Position numbers and translations under genes: made by a program. A model generated the notes under the pieces. The model did no database searches and had not been told where the DNA came from. It saw only the letters and a list, made by a program, of their open reading frames with translations. From contig CM060107.1 in NCBI GenBank assembly GCA_030522415.1, positions 26,100,571-26,164,570 on the forward strand: a DNA stretch of 64,000 bases. Direction: 5' to 3'. The stretch is from Channallabes apus. Taxonomy: Eukaryota; Chordata; Actinopteri; Siluriformes; Clariidae. Within the stretch, counting starts at the first letter, position 1; each line of letters starts with the position of its first letter. Of the stretch, positions 14,331 through 27,500 are shown one piece after another.

Positions 14331-15556
14331 GCCAATAACATGAGTGCTTCAGATTTTAGTGAAATTCACCAACACCTTGTTCTTCTTATCTCCTACTCAA
14401 CACAGTTCCAAGAATGTCAAGACTGTTGCTTTGTTACACATTAATCAGTGACTACTGACACTATCCTACATGAATTCTGCTTTATTGCAGCTATTAGCTG
14501 GGACATTAACAGATAAATCAGGACGTTGAAGATCACCCAGCTCATGGCCATTGCCCCCAGATAATGGCTACATCCTTCCAGTTTTCACAGTGCTCTTATC
14601 ACATGGACTCACTTCACAAACCTCATGAAACCAAGGCTTATCTGGTCCTCTTCAGTAAATAGTGGTACAACACTTAACTGTCTTTCAGGAAATAACGTTT
14701 AGTTTGTACTCCCCCAACCCCCTGTCAAAAAAAAAAAAAAACGGGACCTATCTCCAAACTCCACCCTTTCCTAGTCCAAAAGCATCTACGGTCTCATCTT
14801 GCTAGGGTGGAAAATCCAACCAACCAACTGCTTCTCTCAGGAAGAGCAACTGATTAAATGGATAATTAAAGATAAGTCCCTCAGGCTTATCCTTAATGAT
14901 CCATTCTGGCTGAACTGCTATTCCAGCTTTTTTTGATATTCCAGTACACACTAATACATTCTATCAGACATGGGGTCACAGTTTACATTACGTTTACGTA
15001 AAACCAGTGAATGAACAGCAAGTTCAACATCTGCACATGATCTCCAAGCACTGGATTGGACGGTTTCTTGGAATGATCAGAAGAATTAAAATAAATAAAT
15101 ATACAAAACTCACTTAGCAACATACATAACAGCATTTTAATCTGTATGCGTTACACCACAGCCATGATTAGTTCCAGAAAAGGAGGAGAGCAGGAAAACC
15201 AGGGGGTCATGTTGCTTACCAATTACAATTCCCATGATAGCAACCAACAACCATATGACATGAGCCTCGAAGACCAATCACCGTTCTTGCGCATTAGTTT
15301 ATTGATTTAACTGACCAGTTTGCAATTAACACACTCCCATAAATAACCTGGAATCACTTACATGCGTTGTATGTGGGAGCTTTGTTTTCATTGCTTGTTT
15401 TGCATGACTGGTTTGTCCTCAAGGTTGTTTGCTTTGCTTCGTTGAACCCTGTTTGCTGATCACCTAGCTGCTCCGTTGCCTTTTTTGAGTTTTTTCTCAC
15501 GCATAGTTCAATATTCCAAAGGAAGATGACAAAAAATGAAGAAGTAGTTGGATAGA
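14331..15556. other. Gene-free stretch
   Basis: No ORF or repeat that I recognise. A CCAAT (ACCAATCACC, 15275) and CATAAATAACC (15340) occur in an LTR-promoter-like spacing, but no ends or duplications support an LTR. Confidence 0.4.
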
Positions 15557-15569
15557 CATATTAAAATTA

Positions 15570-15922
15570 TTAATTCATTCATCTTCTATACCGCTTTATC
15601 CTGTATTTAGGGTCGCGGGGACCTGGAGCCTATCCCAGGAGACTCTGTGCACGAGGCAGGGTACACCCTGGACAGCGTGCCAATCCATCGCAGAGCACAC
15701 ACTCACACAAACACTATGGTCAATTTGGGTACGCCAATTAGCCTAACCTTCATATCTTTGGACTGTGGGAGGAAACTGGAGAACCCGGAGGAAACCCACC
15801 AAGCACGCGGAGAACATGCAAACTCCATGCACACAGAGACGGGAATCGAGCCTGGCCGGGAAATCGAACCCAGACCCTGGAGGTGCAAGGCGACAGTGCT
15901 AACCACTACACCACCGCGCCGC
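15570..15922 (-). repeat. tRNA-derived SINE, full length, 13-bp target duplication
   Basis: Head GGCGGCGCGGTGGTGTAGTG and B-box-like GGTTCGATTTC on minus. Flanked by CATATTAAAATTA at 15557-15569 and 15923-15935. Shares the variants TATTTAGGGTCGCGGGGACC and GACAGCGTGCC with the copy at 59877, so they form a subfamily. Confidence 0.88.
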
Positions 15923-15935
15923 CATATTAAAATTA

Positions 15936-17739
15936 GCATTGATTAATTTTTAGATTGTGGTCACAATTGACAACCATTTGGTAATCATCTAACCTTCCCG
16001 CCTAGTTTTAAATACATCAAGTTTTGAATAAAGTAATGTTGATTTAGGTTTTATCAGCTTATCCTCTTGAATACTGCAGTTGAAGATGTGTGTGAATGGG
16101 AGTGTAGTGTAAGTAGTGTTCCACTGCCTGTAAGCACAGTTACTTGAACAGATGAATTTTAATGCTTATTGAGTCACCAGCCTCTGTGCTTTGTCAGGCG
16201 TATTTAAAACATGTTGTTGACGGCATCCGGTCCTCAGAAAGTGGAAACGGAAAATGTAGCTCTCAAACGAAGCCCAACAAAGCAAGGTACTTTTATGATG
16301 GCTGGTGAAAGTATGCGTGTGTGTGTGTGTGTGTGTGTCTGTGTGTGTGTGTGTGTGTGTCTGTGTGTGTGTGTGTGTGTGTGTATTTTGGACACACTTG
16401 GATACACTGTATTAATTTTTGGGAACCCCAAGATATGGGCTTTCTGATTTAGTCACGTACCTTCCCTGCCCTTAACGCTGATCTAATTTTCACTGAAATT
16501 CTTGTCCCTTTAAATCATAATCACAACAAACAGAAGCCAAGATGAAAGAGACATGATTAATGTCAGCAATTTCAGTTCAAATTCATTTTTGTTTTTTTTC
16601 CTGGTAAATTTCCAATGGCATGATACCAGTACATTGTCTATATTTACTCACCATAAAACCATGTTTCCAGTTTCTGAATACATCTGTCACCCATGCATAA
16701 ATCATCATGTGCATGGTCTGCTGCATTAGTGCCCTTAAAGCAAATGGAGGGTAATTATATTGTTGAAGCAGAATAGAGCACCGTCTTTTAAACTGCAGCG
16801 AGGACAAGGACATTGTAATCATTTGAATTTTGTCCTTGTTTAAGGGTGTAGGACATGGCCTGTTGTTGCTATGAACTAAGAATGACATTATTGTAAAAAT
16901 GTTTGAACAAAACACAGCACTGTATGACCCAGAATAATTTGTTTTAAAATTGGCTTCTTCTCCAAAAAAGAAACATTCATGGTTTAACAAAAAATAAATA
17001 AATAAATAAATCAGATCCTGGACAAATGCTTTGTTTTTGCTAGATAAATGAGACATGATAGAGTGCAAATTTTAGGACAAATATTCTGGTTCGCTGACAA
17101 ATGACCATTTAAGCATTTGTCACACTGCACATAATGGCACTTAAATTCGTAACATTCCATTTTCTTGGCCATCTTTCTTTGAGCTCTTATCATGTTTCTG
17201 TGCATGTTATCTGATGGCACACATGTCCAAGTGTTTACACGAAAAGAGTTCCTAAGTGCATCTCTCCTTTTCATATTTGGGTTTCACTGTCTCCACATAG
17301 CACGCAACGAGTTCCATCTAGGGAACAAGTAAAAGAAGGTATAAATGGAAAGGAAGGAATGAAGATACAAGAGCGAGGGGAAAAAAAGAGTGAGACGCTC
17401 AACCTTTTAGTTTTTTTTATCTCCACACTGCAGTCGACCATTTGAATGTTTTGTTCCTTTTTGGTCTCATTATCTACTGTAACCTTTGGCTTCATTGGTC
17501 ATGTTAAAAACACACATCAAGACACTCTCACTCTCATTTTCTCACTCTTTCTGACACCTTTTCTGACCCCACTGTAGCTTTTAAATGTCAACTAGAATCT
17601 GGTAGTACAGGCTCGGTTATAGAGCATACAGTAAGAGCTGAGGGACACAATACACACTCTTACCGCTGAGTACTGATGGCTCTATTTTCAGGATTATAAC
17701 CAATAGCTTTGAAGCTTTACAACCTGTAACTTCTTCTTT
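15936..17739. other. Gene-free stretch with one microsatellite
   Basis: Apart from the (TG)n tract nothing is recognised. A 161-codon open frame on minus (17068-16583) has no known motif and is AT-rich. Confidence 0.5.
16317..16384. repeat. (TG)n microsatellite
   Basis: About 34 units, interrupted twice by TC. Confidence 0.95.
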
Positions 17740-18069
17740 AAGAGGCTCCTCTGTCCTCAACTCATTCCCTGTATTAATGGCATCTGTTTGAACTCAGTAT
17801 AATAGACACCTGTCCACAACCTCAAACAGTCACACTCCAAACTCCACTATGGCCAAGACTAAAGAGCTGTCAAAGGAACAACGAAAAATTGTAGGGAAGA
17901 CTGAATTTGCAACAGGTAAGCAGCTTGGTGTGAAGAAATCAACTGTGGGAGCAATTATTAGAAAAAGGAAGACATACAAAGCTTCCTCGATCTTGGGCTC
18001 CACGCAAGATCTCACCCCATGGGGTCAAAATGATCACAAGAACTGTGAGTAAACATCCCAGAACCACAC

Positions 18070-18100
18070 GGGGGGGGGGGGGGGGGGGAGGGGGGTGGGT
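18070..18100. repeat. Poly(G) tract
   Basis: A 19-G run, then A and a further G-rich stretch, inside the decayed Tc1 coding region; potential G-quadruplex and assembly trouble spot. Confidence 0.85.
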
Positions 18101-18791
18101 ATAGTGAATGACCTACAGAGAGCTGGGACCAAAGTAACAAAGGCTACCATCAGTAAGACATCACCGCCAGGGACACAAATCCTGCAGTGCCAGACGTGTC
18201 CCTCTGCTTAAGCCAGTACATGTCCAGGTCCGTCTGAAGTTTGCTAGAGAGCATTTGGATGATCCAGAAGAGGATTGGGAAAATGTCATATGGTCAGATG
18301 AAACCAAAATAGAACTTTTTGGTAAAAACTCAACTTGTCATGTTTGGAAGAGAAAGAATGCTGAGTTGCATCCAGTGAACACTATACCTACTGTGAAGCA
18401 CGAGGGTGGAAACATCATGCTTTGGGCTGTTTTTCTGCAAAGGGCCCAGGATGGCTGATCAGTGTAAAGGAAAGAATGAATGGGGACATGTATCGTGAGA
18501 TTTTGAGTGAAAACCTCTTTCCATCAGCAAGGTCATTGAAGATGAAATGTAGCTGGGTCTTTCAGCATGACAATGGTCCCAAAGACACAATCCCGGGCAA
18601 CAATCACATATAAATCTTTGGAGGAAGTTAAAGGGCTGTGTTTCCCAGCGACAGCCCCAAAACATCACTGCTCTAGAGGAGATCTGCATGGAGGAATGGG
18701 TCAAAATACCAGCAACAGTATGTGGAAACCTTGTGAAGACTTACAGAAAACGTTTGAACTCTGTCATTGCCAACAAAGGGTATATTACATA

Positions 18792-20361
18792 CAGTGGTGT
18801 GAAAAACTATTTGCCCCCCTCCTGATTTCTTATTCTTTTGCATGTTTGTCACACAAAATGTTTCTGATCATCAAACACATTTAACTATTAGTCAAAGATA
18901 ACACAAGTAAACACAAAATGCAGTTTTTAAATGAGGGGTTTTATTATTTAGGGAGAAAAAAAATCCAACCTAATACCTGGTTGGGCCACCCTTAGCAGCA
19001 ATAACTGCAATCAAGCGTTTGCGAAAACTTGCAACGAGTCTTTTACAGCGCTCTGGAGGAATGTTGGCCCACTCATCTTTGCAGAATTGTTGTAATTCAG
19101 CTTTATTTGAGGGTTTTCTAGCACGAACCGCCTTTTTAAGGTCATGCCACAACATCGCAATAGGATTCAGGTCAGGACTTTGACTAGGCCACTCCAAAGT
19201 CTTCATTTTGTTTTTCTTCAGCCATTCAGAGGTGGATTTGCTGGTGTGTTTTGGGTCATTGTCCTGCTGCAGCACCCAAGATCGCTTCAGCTTGAGTTGA
19301 CGAACGGATGGCCGGACAGGATTTTTTGGTAGACAGTAGAATTCATGGTTCCATCTATCACAGCAAGCCTTCCAGGTCCTGAAGCAGCAAAACAACCCCA
19401 GACCATCACACTACCACCACCATATTTTACTGTTGGTATGATGTTCTTTTTCTGAAATGCTGTGTTACTTTTATGCCAGAAGTAACGGGACACGCACCTT
19501 CCAAAAAGTTCAACTTTTGTCTCATCGGTCCACAAGGTATTTTCCCAAAAGTCTTGGCAATCATTGAGATGTTTTTTTAGCAAAATTGAGATGAGCCTTA
19601 ATGTTCTTTTTGCTTAAAAGTGGTTTGCGCCTTGGAAATCTGCCATGCAGGCCGTTTTTGCCCAGTCTCTTTCTTATGGTGGAGTCGTGAACACTGACCT
19701 TAATTGAGGCAAGTGAGGCCTGCAGTTCTTTAGATGTTGTCCTGGGGTCTTTTGTGGCCTCTCGGATGAGTCGTCTCTGCGCTCTTGGGGTAATTTTGGT
19801 CGGCCGGCCACTCCTGGGAAGGTTCACCACTGTTCCATGTTTTTGCCATTTGTGGATAATGGCTCTCACTGTGGTTCGCTGGAGTCCCAAAGCTTTAGAA
19901 ATGGCTTTATAACCTTTACCAGACTGATAGATCTCAATTACTTTTGTTCTCATTTGTTCCTGAATTTCTTTGGATCTTGGCATGATGTCTAGCTTTTGAG
20001 GTGCTTTTGGTCTACTTCTCTGTGTCAGGTAGCTCCTATTTAAGTGATTTCTTGATTGAAACAGGTGTGACAGTAATCAGGCCTGGGGGTGACTACAGAA
20101 ATTGAACTCAGGTGTGATAAACCACAGTTAAGTTATTTTTTAACAAGGGGGGCAATCACTTTTTCACACAGGGCCATGTAGATTTGGAGTTTTTTTTCTC
20201 CCTTAATAACGTAAGCCTTCATTTAAAAACTGCATTTTGTGTTCAATTATGTTATCTTTGACTAATAGTTAACGGTTTTTGATGAGCAGAAACATTTAAG
20301 TGTGACAAACATGCAACAGAATAAGAAATCAGGAAGGGGCAAATAGTTTTTCACACCACTG
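18792..20361 (-). mobile_element. Tc1-like transposon, defective (copy A), nested in the older Tc1
   Basis: Same family as copies B and C: CAGTGGTGTGAAAAAC ends and flanking TA. Length 1570 bp, with about 50 bp lost near the left terminal region and another small loss in the coding part. Confidence 0.9.
18970..19983 (-). pseudogene. Tc1-like transposase pseudogene (copy A)
   Basis: The reading frame is broken into 19983-19561, 19583-19287 and 19395-18970. The catalytic Glu in the NPIEMLW motif of its sisters is Ala here (NPIAMLW), and the KENVRPSV region is rearranged. It keeps consensus residues elsewhere ([19 protein letters not shown]), useful for telling which changes in copies B and C are private. 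Confidence 0.9.
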
Positions 20362-20674
20362 TATTAAGTATTGAGATGAAATTTTGTTATTGACCAAATA
20401 CTTATTTTCCACCATAATTTGCAAATAAATTCTTTAAAAATCCTACAATGTAATTTTTCTTATTTTGTCTCTCATAGTTGAGGTATACTGTACCTATGAT
20501 GAAAATTACAGGCCTCTCTCATCTTTTTAAGTGGGAGAACTTTTGTTTTTTAGTCAGTTGGTGGCTGACTAAATACTTTTTTGTAACTCCTCATTACATT
20601 AACATTATATTAAGGCCTTGCTTAATAATTTCACCTGAAAAACAAGGCATTCTTTTTTACATTACTAAAGACAG

Positions 20675-20822
20675 CAGCATGATGGTTAGCCCTGTCGATG
20701 CACACCTCCTGGGTTGGATGATCAAATCTCACCTCTGTGTGCATGGAGATGGCATGTTCTTCATTTGCTTAGTGGGTTTTCTCTGTACTCAATGGTCCAA
20801 AGACATGCAGTACATGCTGATT
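20675..20822 (+). repeat. tRNA-derived SINE, 5' fragment
   Basis: AGCATGATGGTTAGCCCTGT head, then GGCATGTTCTTC and CCAAAGACATGCAG core; no tail half. Heavily mutated. Confidence 0.55.
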
Positions 20823-22309
20823 GTTCTTTAACAATCATAGAGCCCAGTTATTTTTAACATAGCTGAAGTACCTGTCTTTGATGGGAAAAGAGTTTTAAAA
20901 ATAGTTAAAAGGTTAAAGCTAAAAATAAGCTGATCAGCTTTAATGTAAACAGTGATATTATTTCAGGTTGAAGGCCATGTATATGTCTGCCCGTATTTCT
21001 GTACAGCAAAACTCTCTGCATAACTTATTAATGCAACAAAATAATATTTGTAAGGTTCAATATCTTGCGCCTTGTTTGGACTTAGTTGTACTTCTTTTAT
21101 CGCCAGCCACTTCAGCACTGTTTCAATGTGGTGAAATTATTAACTATAAATATTAAATATTCAGTTTAGCTTTTCTAATTATTGACTATTAGTGCCTGTG
21201 TTTGTTTATATTGAGATAGTAGCTTATTCTAAAATTGATTATTAAATCTGGCACACTTTGACAGTAACTGTTAATAACACCACTTTAACTTAACATTTTG
21301 ATTTAATTTAATAATTTAATACGTAAATACTGCCAAAGTTTCATTAAATTCTGTTTAGCCAGTTTTGCGTGATGCTGTGACACAATCTCGTTGGATGCAC
21401 ATGCGTACATACAGACAGACAGACATAGAGACATAGTTTTAGTTCCTCTAATGTATGAAACGTCAAGATATCATAGCATTGAAAGAATCAATTCTTACCA
21501 ATGTAGAGACAAAACCTTTCTTTCATTTATTTAGATAATAAAATGATGTCCCTCAGTATGAATGAGCTATGGCTTCTAGTAAGGCAAGACACCATCAATA
21601 CACTGAAAAATATTTGGTTTGCTTTGGTTTAATGCACTCTTATACGCACAGAACAGCAGAAATGTGCCTGATCAACTTTCTTTTACACTAACAGGCACAA
21701 CTGAGCTCTAAATATTATATAGCATTATATAAAATTGATATCATTATAATCAATATCATACAACATTTAGTTCCAAACCAAGCCATCTGACGAGAGGCTT
21801 TGCACAAATGGTGATAATAGACAGTAACAGCACTGGAATGTTTAATAACTGTATATGTATTACCCTGCATCCCAGGTCCCAGGTGTTCTACAATCATTAA
21901 TTACACTAGCTGTCGGTCCCAGCATGGGTGAAAGTAGGTCAGCACAGTGCGCAGTTCTGAGGGGAGATCAGCTACCTGCAGTAAAACACATTCATAACCA
22001 GTCACTCACTGAAGCACTTTTAGAAAGAAAACACAACTGATAACGTTATGTCCTCTTAAACAACTCTTTGTCTCCTTAGTAATTGCTTGAAAGTCATTCC
22101 GGATTGCCTCTCATGGCTGACAGGAGCTACAAAGCTAACTCGATTCTAACAAAAGACTGAATCCCAATGTCCACTTGGTGTATGGAACAAGTACAAGTGG
22201 GTTGTACACCCTACAAGCTTTCCATTTTACATTATTTGGGATTAGAGTGTGAAAGCACGGAAGTTAACATAACTGATATTCTAAAGCTGAATAGATGAAA
22301 ATATATAGA

Positions 22310-22720
22310 GAAACTTTACAGAACTGTCCAACTCCTGCATGGGTTATTCTATTCACCTTTTGGCCACTAAGTACCAGTAACAATTGAAAACTATGTGTGT
22401 ATGCGGTCATTTTGATTACAATAACTGCCAGTCTCAGTTAGTTACACCAAGCATGGAAGGACATGTGTTGACGTGGCAAAATAAGTGGTTAAATAAAAAA
22501 CAATTCATAATCTGTTGATAATAAATTTGTGGAACTGTTGTATATAAACAATATAATACTAAAGGTTGTGCTGTTGTGCTGGATATCAGCATGGCTGTGA
22601 TTCGTTTGGTACCCAGGCTACACCCTCGTGCCGATGACTGCCTCACAGCCATGCTGATATTCAGCACAACAGCACAATTTAGAGTGTGATATTACTTAAA
22701 TATACAATTTTAAAAATATA
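22310..22720 (+). repeat. Unnamed interspersed repeat, copy 2, with 35-bp hairpin
   Basis: Second copy of the 13.9-kb repeat (CATGGAAGGACATGT at about 22453). Arms 22566-22600 and 22643-22677 are inverted repeats pairing at 34 of 35 bases around a 42-nt loop; the arm carries ATCAGCATGGCTGTGA. The stem differs in sequence from that of the 13.9-kb copy. Confidence 0.6.
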
Positions 22721-23369
22721 AATAATAAATGTGCTTTGAAATCTAAACTTTGTCAGTCATTTTAGACTGTCTGAAAAAGCAGTCAGATCTGTGAAGGGCT
22801 CCAGTAGCAGCGTCCATCATCTAAATGCAGGTTTCTCAGAATGACCAGGACTAACGGAGCGCCTCGTGCTCTCCAAGGCAATCCATTGTCACACTGCAGG
22901 TCTTCAAAGCATTCAATCTAGCAGCAGGCTTGCAATAAGAAGCAGGGCACCGACCTGGCTGCACACCCTTCCAAACCTGCTATTCAGGTGCAGTGACCAA
23001 TAGCCAACCAGGTCACATGACATGTGACCTGGCTATGAGATTTGTGTAGATGATTTTCAATATATACTGTAGGGCCACAAAGTGCTATATTTTTGACATT
23101 AATATTTATGCGTTATTGAGGTTTCACTATCGTGAAATCAAGTTCAGTTAGGGCTGGTTACATAAGATCTTTTTGTTTTTCAAACTATATAAATCTTCTC
23201 TGTATGTCTCACTCCCAGCCTCTAGATACTCTTCCCCCTTATTCTCATGATGACCACCATCTCTGCCTGCTGTACTGCACATTAACTTTCTCAACTCTCC
23301 ACCTGATATTGATGCAGGAATAAAAAACAAATAACATCAAATTGATCCCTCACGTATTCTGACTGCTAG

Positions 23370-23470
<101 letters not shown>

Positions 23471-24374
23471 TTTCTAAGCAGGACACAGTGTCTGTCCAAT
23501 CTCTGGGTCTGTCCTCTCTCTATCTCTCTCTCTCTCGCTCTCTCTCTCGCTCTCCATTACTGCATCCTAATTGATCCTAACGAAGGAGTCGTGGTGCAGA
23601 TGCAGGCTCTGATTAGGAGGATGCACCTGCTGACATTTCTCTCTCTCTCTGACTCTTCCTCTCCTCTGCCCTTAATTGTTCATTTTATTATTCATTTGCT
23701 TCCCAAATTGCTCTTCTCACAAGAGCTAATACATAATGAAAGCTAACAGAGTCTCTAAAATGACTATCGAATGAAACTAACTTGTATTTAAGTGTTCAGA
23801 GAAGTACCTAGTAAGGGATTAGTGCAGAACACGCAAAGTCACATATTCTGTTTATTGTGACATTGACATGATTTTAAAGGGCAATCAATATTGTCCATGG
23901 TGCAGTAGCAATATGTTCCTTTGTTACAGTTTTCGGCTTATAGATAGATCCCCGAGACACTTAAATTGTGTTACATGCTCTCTGAGTCTGCTGGTAACAA
24001 TAACACTGCAACGGATCGAAATTTCAACATTGTGCTTTTTTTCTGAAAGTTATTCAGCCAACATCACTCATTCGAGAGAGCTCAGAGACTTTGAGGATCA
24101 GAAAGGATTGGTTTCGAGCCTTAGGAATGGAAGAGGGAACAATAGTGGGTATGATTCCTCAGTGCCAGTCAGCACCAGGATCCTGACCATGCATAAACAT
24201 GAGCCAGTCACTGCCACAGCCAGACACTAACACAGAAGAACGACAGGCTTCAGATGCCAGTTGAGATACTTAGTGTTTGTGTATGCGGTTTGGATCCTGA
24301 GGTTATGTAATACTCATGAATATATAGGGAGCAATAGCAGCATGCAGATATTAACATACATTTTTATTGATTTT

Positions 24375-24640
24375 TACTGGTGTGTGTTATTGATGGTGTT
24401 TGTATGTTCTCCACATGTTTTCCTGCACTTACTTCGGTTTCCTCCCATAGTCCAAAGATATGCAGATTAGACTAGAAAAATTGGCATTTTTGACAGTTTT
24501 GGACAGTGCGTGTGCCTGTGCCCTGAGATGGATTGCCACCCTGTCCAGTGTACCCTGCATCATTCCTTGGTATAGGCACCAGGCCCTGTGGGACCCTGTA
24601 CAGGATAAGCCGTATAGAGAATGAGTGAGAGTGAGAGACT
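24375..24640 (+). repeat. tRNA-derived SINE, 5'-shortened copy
   Basis: From GTTTGTATGTTCTCCACATG through CCCATAGTCCAAAGATATGC, GGATTGCCACCCTGTCCAGT and CCTGTACAGGATAAGC to a GAATGAGTGAGAGTGAG tail. Head missing. Confidence 0.7.
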
Positions 24641-25425
24641 TATTGGTGATGAATATGATTTTAATGTTTTAGTGTTCCACTGTGAACCCAAATTGTTTTA
24701 AAAAACATTATTTCTTTTCTGGATTACATACTAAATTGGCTTACTTAGTGGTTCCAAAACATCCGTCACATATTCTGACTGATAATGTGGAGAAAATTGT
24801 GCTATGTCCTACTTTACCCCTTTTGAAAACAATAACCATAATTTCTGTTCCACACTGGATTTTTTTTTAAATGACAGCTATTACAGATTCAGGCAACTGA
24901 AATGGCACATAATTATGCCAACTCATTTACCCATATTAAAAAAATAGGGGGCTTACAAGAGTTAATCTTGGGATGCTCTTAAGTCTACATGCAAATATAA
25001 CAAATATGAAAGCAAAAAGCCAAAGAGGATTACATTGTCAACTATTACAGAGCTCTTATGTGGAATAAAGTGCAAACAGATATAACAAGATTTGAAAGCA
25101 AACACGACACTACTAAGCGGAAAAATTGTAAAATGGCTTTCAAAGTTGAAAATTTAATTGTGTGTAAACTCTTCTACCCTACAGGAAGCCATCATGAACA
25201 TAAACTTCATAAACCACAGCTTCCTGAATAATACTAATTCGAAAAGGCACTTATGTAAGTAGTTATAAGTTGTTAATTATTTGCCATTGTAATGGTAACT
25301 TAGGTGGCAATTTTATTGTAATTTTTCAATTGTTAGAATGTGTTAGATAAACTGGTGCATTGCATCTCACATATTCTAGTAGGCAAGTAACTATATATAA
25401 AACACATAACAAACATGTTAAAAAA

Positions 25426-25467
<42 letters not shown>
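25426..25467. repeat. (ATT)n microsatellite
   Basis: 14 units. A poly-Ile/poly-Asn reading across it is an artefact. Confidence 0.95.
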
Positions 25468-25468
<1 letters not shown>

Positions 25469-26659
25469 AGTGAAAATTCTACAAAAAAATCTGATTTTCA
25501 AAAGGGCCAGGTTGTTGGTCAATCTGAGCGTAGAGTGTCTCATGGGAAAATATCTATGTGTATTGCAGGAGCTTTTAGTACCAACAACAAAATTCGAGAT
25601 CAAATTAATAAAGACTTTTAGGATAAAATGGTATAACATCTTCGAAAAAGATTTCTCCCTGCTGTTCAAAGATCTGCAGAGAACAACCCGCTCATTATAT
25701 GTCTGGGTGAGTTGTAGCTTTTGAGACTCTAAAAAAAAAAAATCAACAACGCATATGGAATGCATTAATAGCTGATGCCCATTAGTAGACAGGCAACCAC
25801 TGTCAACTAATCACTGAACAATATAATAGCACTAAGCGAATTGGCCATAAAAGGCATGTGCATTAAAGGCTTTTGTGTTCAGGAGTGTTTCTTAGACTGC
25901 CATGTATCATTTCTCTCACAGGTCATTCCGGGCAGCCAGACCGACATGCACAGTTGACCTGACTGGGCATGTCGTGACAGTGCCTGCTGATAGATCATTT
26001 GATTTCGCTGAGACTTGCCATGGATGAGCCCAACAGAGGAACTTATTTGCAAGGTGTAGAGAGATGTCTGACCTTGTGCCACCCTGATGATTGATGAGTC
26101 TAAACTGTACAATACATTGAACAGCACAAAGTACAATCATTATAAAACATCTTCAGGTGAACTGACCTTAGTTCCAGCTGGTACAGTGGTTGTTTACATG
26201 TATTCAATTAAAATGTTCATTTAATTTATTGTGGCTTAATGAATTCTTTTGTGAACGTCCTTAAGATGGTCAATGCAGCCTGAAAAAAGAGCACATCTGG
26301 TGTTGTTGCGTTTGTAGCACTGATCAACCCCTGTAATGCAATCTTCGTTTTAAAACTGGCCACCAGGCGAGCATTAGAGCCTAACAGAGATGGATGTGTG
26401 CTCAAAAAGGCTGACCCAGACCCATTTTCAGTCAATGGTGAAGCTGTGGTTAAACATGGCACTTCAATTACTAGGTCACTATCAGCAGGTAAGAATCAAT
26501 CATGTGCGGCAGCACACATAACATCTTCGCCTTGCTCGGGTGTGAGAAGTGGAGAGCGTGGCTTGTCATTGAACTATAAGGAGGACTCTGTTGGAGGACA
26601 TTAGTCTTTACGTTTTGCAGTCTCAGCTGCTGAATCATCAATTTTAGTTCAGCCATGTC

Positions 26660-26722
26660 TAATGACCCCGTGACCCTGAACACAGGATTAAGCGGTATAG
26701 AAAATGAATGAATGAATGAATG
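26660..26722 (+). repeat. SINE 3' end only
   Basis: GTGACCCTGAACACAGGATT followed by AAGCGGTATAGAAAATGAAT and three more GAAT units. A severely 5'-truncated insertion of the same SINE family. Confidence 0.75.
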
Positions 26723-27206
26723 TCTAATGACTCACCAAGAAAGTGATTCAACAAGAAAGTAATAAGATTGCTTTGTGGACTTCTTGTTATACTGTACTTG
26801 TCAGTCACCGCATGATGTGGGCATTTGTGACTTGCAAGCATTTTAGGCAGTGATGATTTGAACCAATGTCTAAATTGCCAGTAAAATATGCTCTCTTGGC
26901 ATCAGCATTGCTGCATAGTTAGTGCGGGAGATTCAAGTCGAAAACCGCATCCATAAGATGGTTGATGCTGAGGGAGTGGGCGCATACCTGATGCCCATCT
27001 TTGGCTTCCAAGTGATTTATACAATCTGCATGAGTGAGAGCCCTGTAACAAGGATAAGTTAGTTACTCTGTGTATCATGAAAGAATGAAAAGTCCATCAC
27101 GCAGAGGGAAAGACGCTAGTCCGAGAAATGGGAATTAGCAGAAATCCAGCTGACGTATTAGACTAAACAGGCCCATTTGTTGGTTGATGTGGATGTTAAT
27201 GTATCA

Positions 27207-27500
27207 GACTTCAATTCAATTCTATTTGTATAGCGCTTTTAACAATTGTCATTGTCGCAAAAGCAGCTTTACACAATCAAAAGAATTATTTAAGTTTGTA
27301 TGGAATGTGAATGTGTATGAATCAAAATGTTCAGATAGTCCCTGGTGAGCAAAGCGAGGTCGACAGTGGCAAGGAAAAACTCCCTGAGATGGTAATAGGA
27401 AGAAACCTTGAGAGGAACCAGACTCAACAAGGAACCCATCCTCATCTGGGTGAAACAGATATAGCAGGAAATGATCTGCATGGTGGCAGGCAGTATAGCA
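27207..27500 (-). repeat. LINE-type 3' UTR fragment
   Basis: On minus it runs from CACCCAGATGAGGATGGGTT through GTTTCTTCCTATTACCATCT and GTAAAGCTGCTTTTGCGACA to AAATAGAATTGAATTGAA, a (TTGAA)n-type tail. 5' truncated; no coding part. Confidence 0.65.

Larger units (their letters stand above)
17740..20595 (+). mobile_element. Older Tc1-like element (different family), interrupted by copy A
   Basis: Decayed plus-strand Tc1 relic. The 5' part carries a translatable MAKTKELSKEQRKIVGK stretch (17849) and VIWSDETKIELFGKN (near 18280), then frameshifts and a poly(G) run at 18070. Its 3' terminal region (20362-20595, ending GTGGCTGACTAAATACTTTT) lies on the far side of the Tc1 copy at 18792-20361. 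The outermost bases of both ends look missing. The transposase is dead. Confidence 0.8.

Noticed and set aside
15170..15490. LTR-like CCAAT...CATAAATA spacing
   Set aside because: No TG/CA ends, no target duplication and no second copy in the window.
16583..17068. 161-codon open frame on minus
   Set aside because: AT-rich, no recognisable motif, no splice or neighbour support; chance frame.
25418..25765. Open frame with poly-Asn / poly-Ile
   Set aside because: Runs across the (ATT)n microsatellite.
26226..26604. Overlapping 60-78 codon frames on both strands
   Set aside because: No domain, no splice signals in register, no repeat match I could defend.
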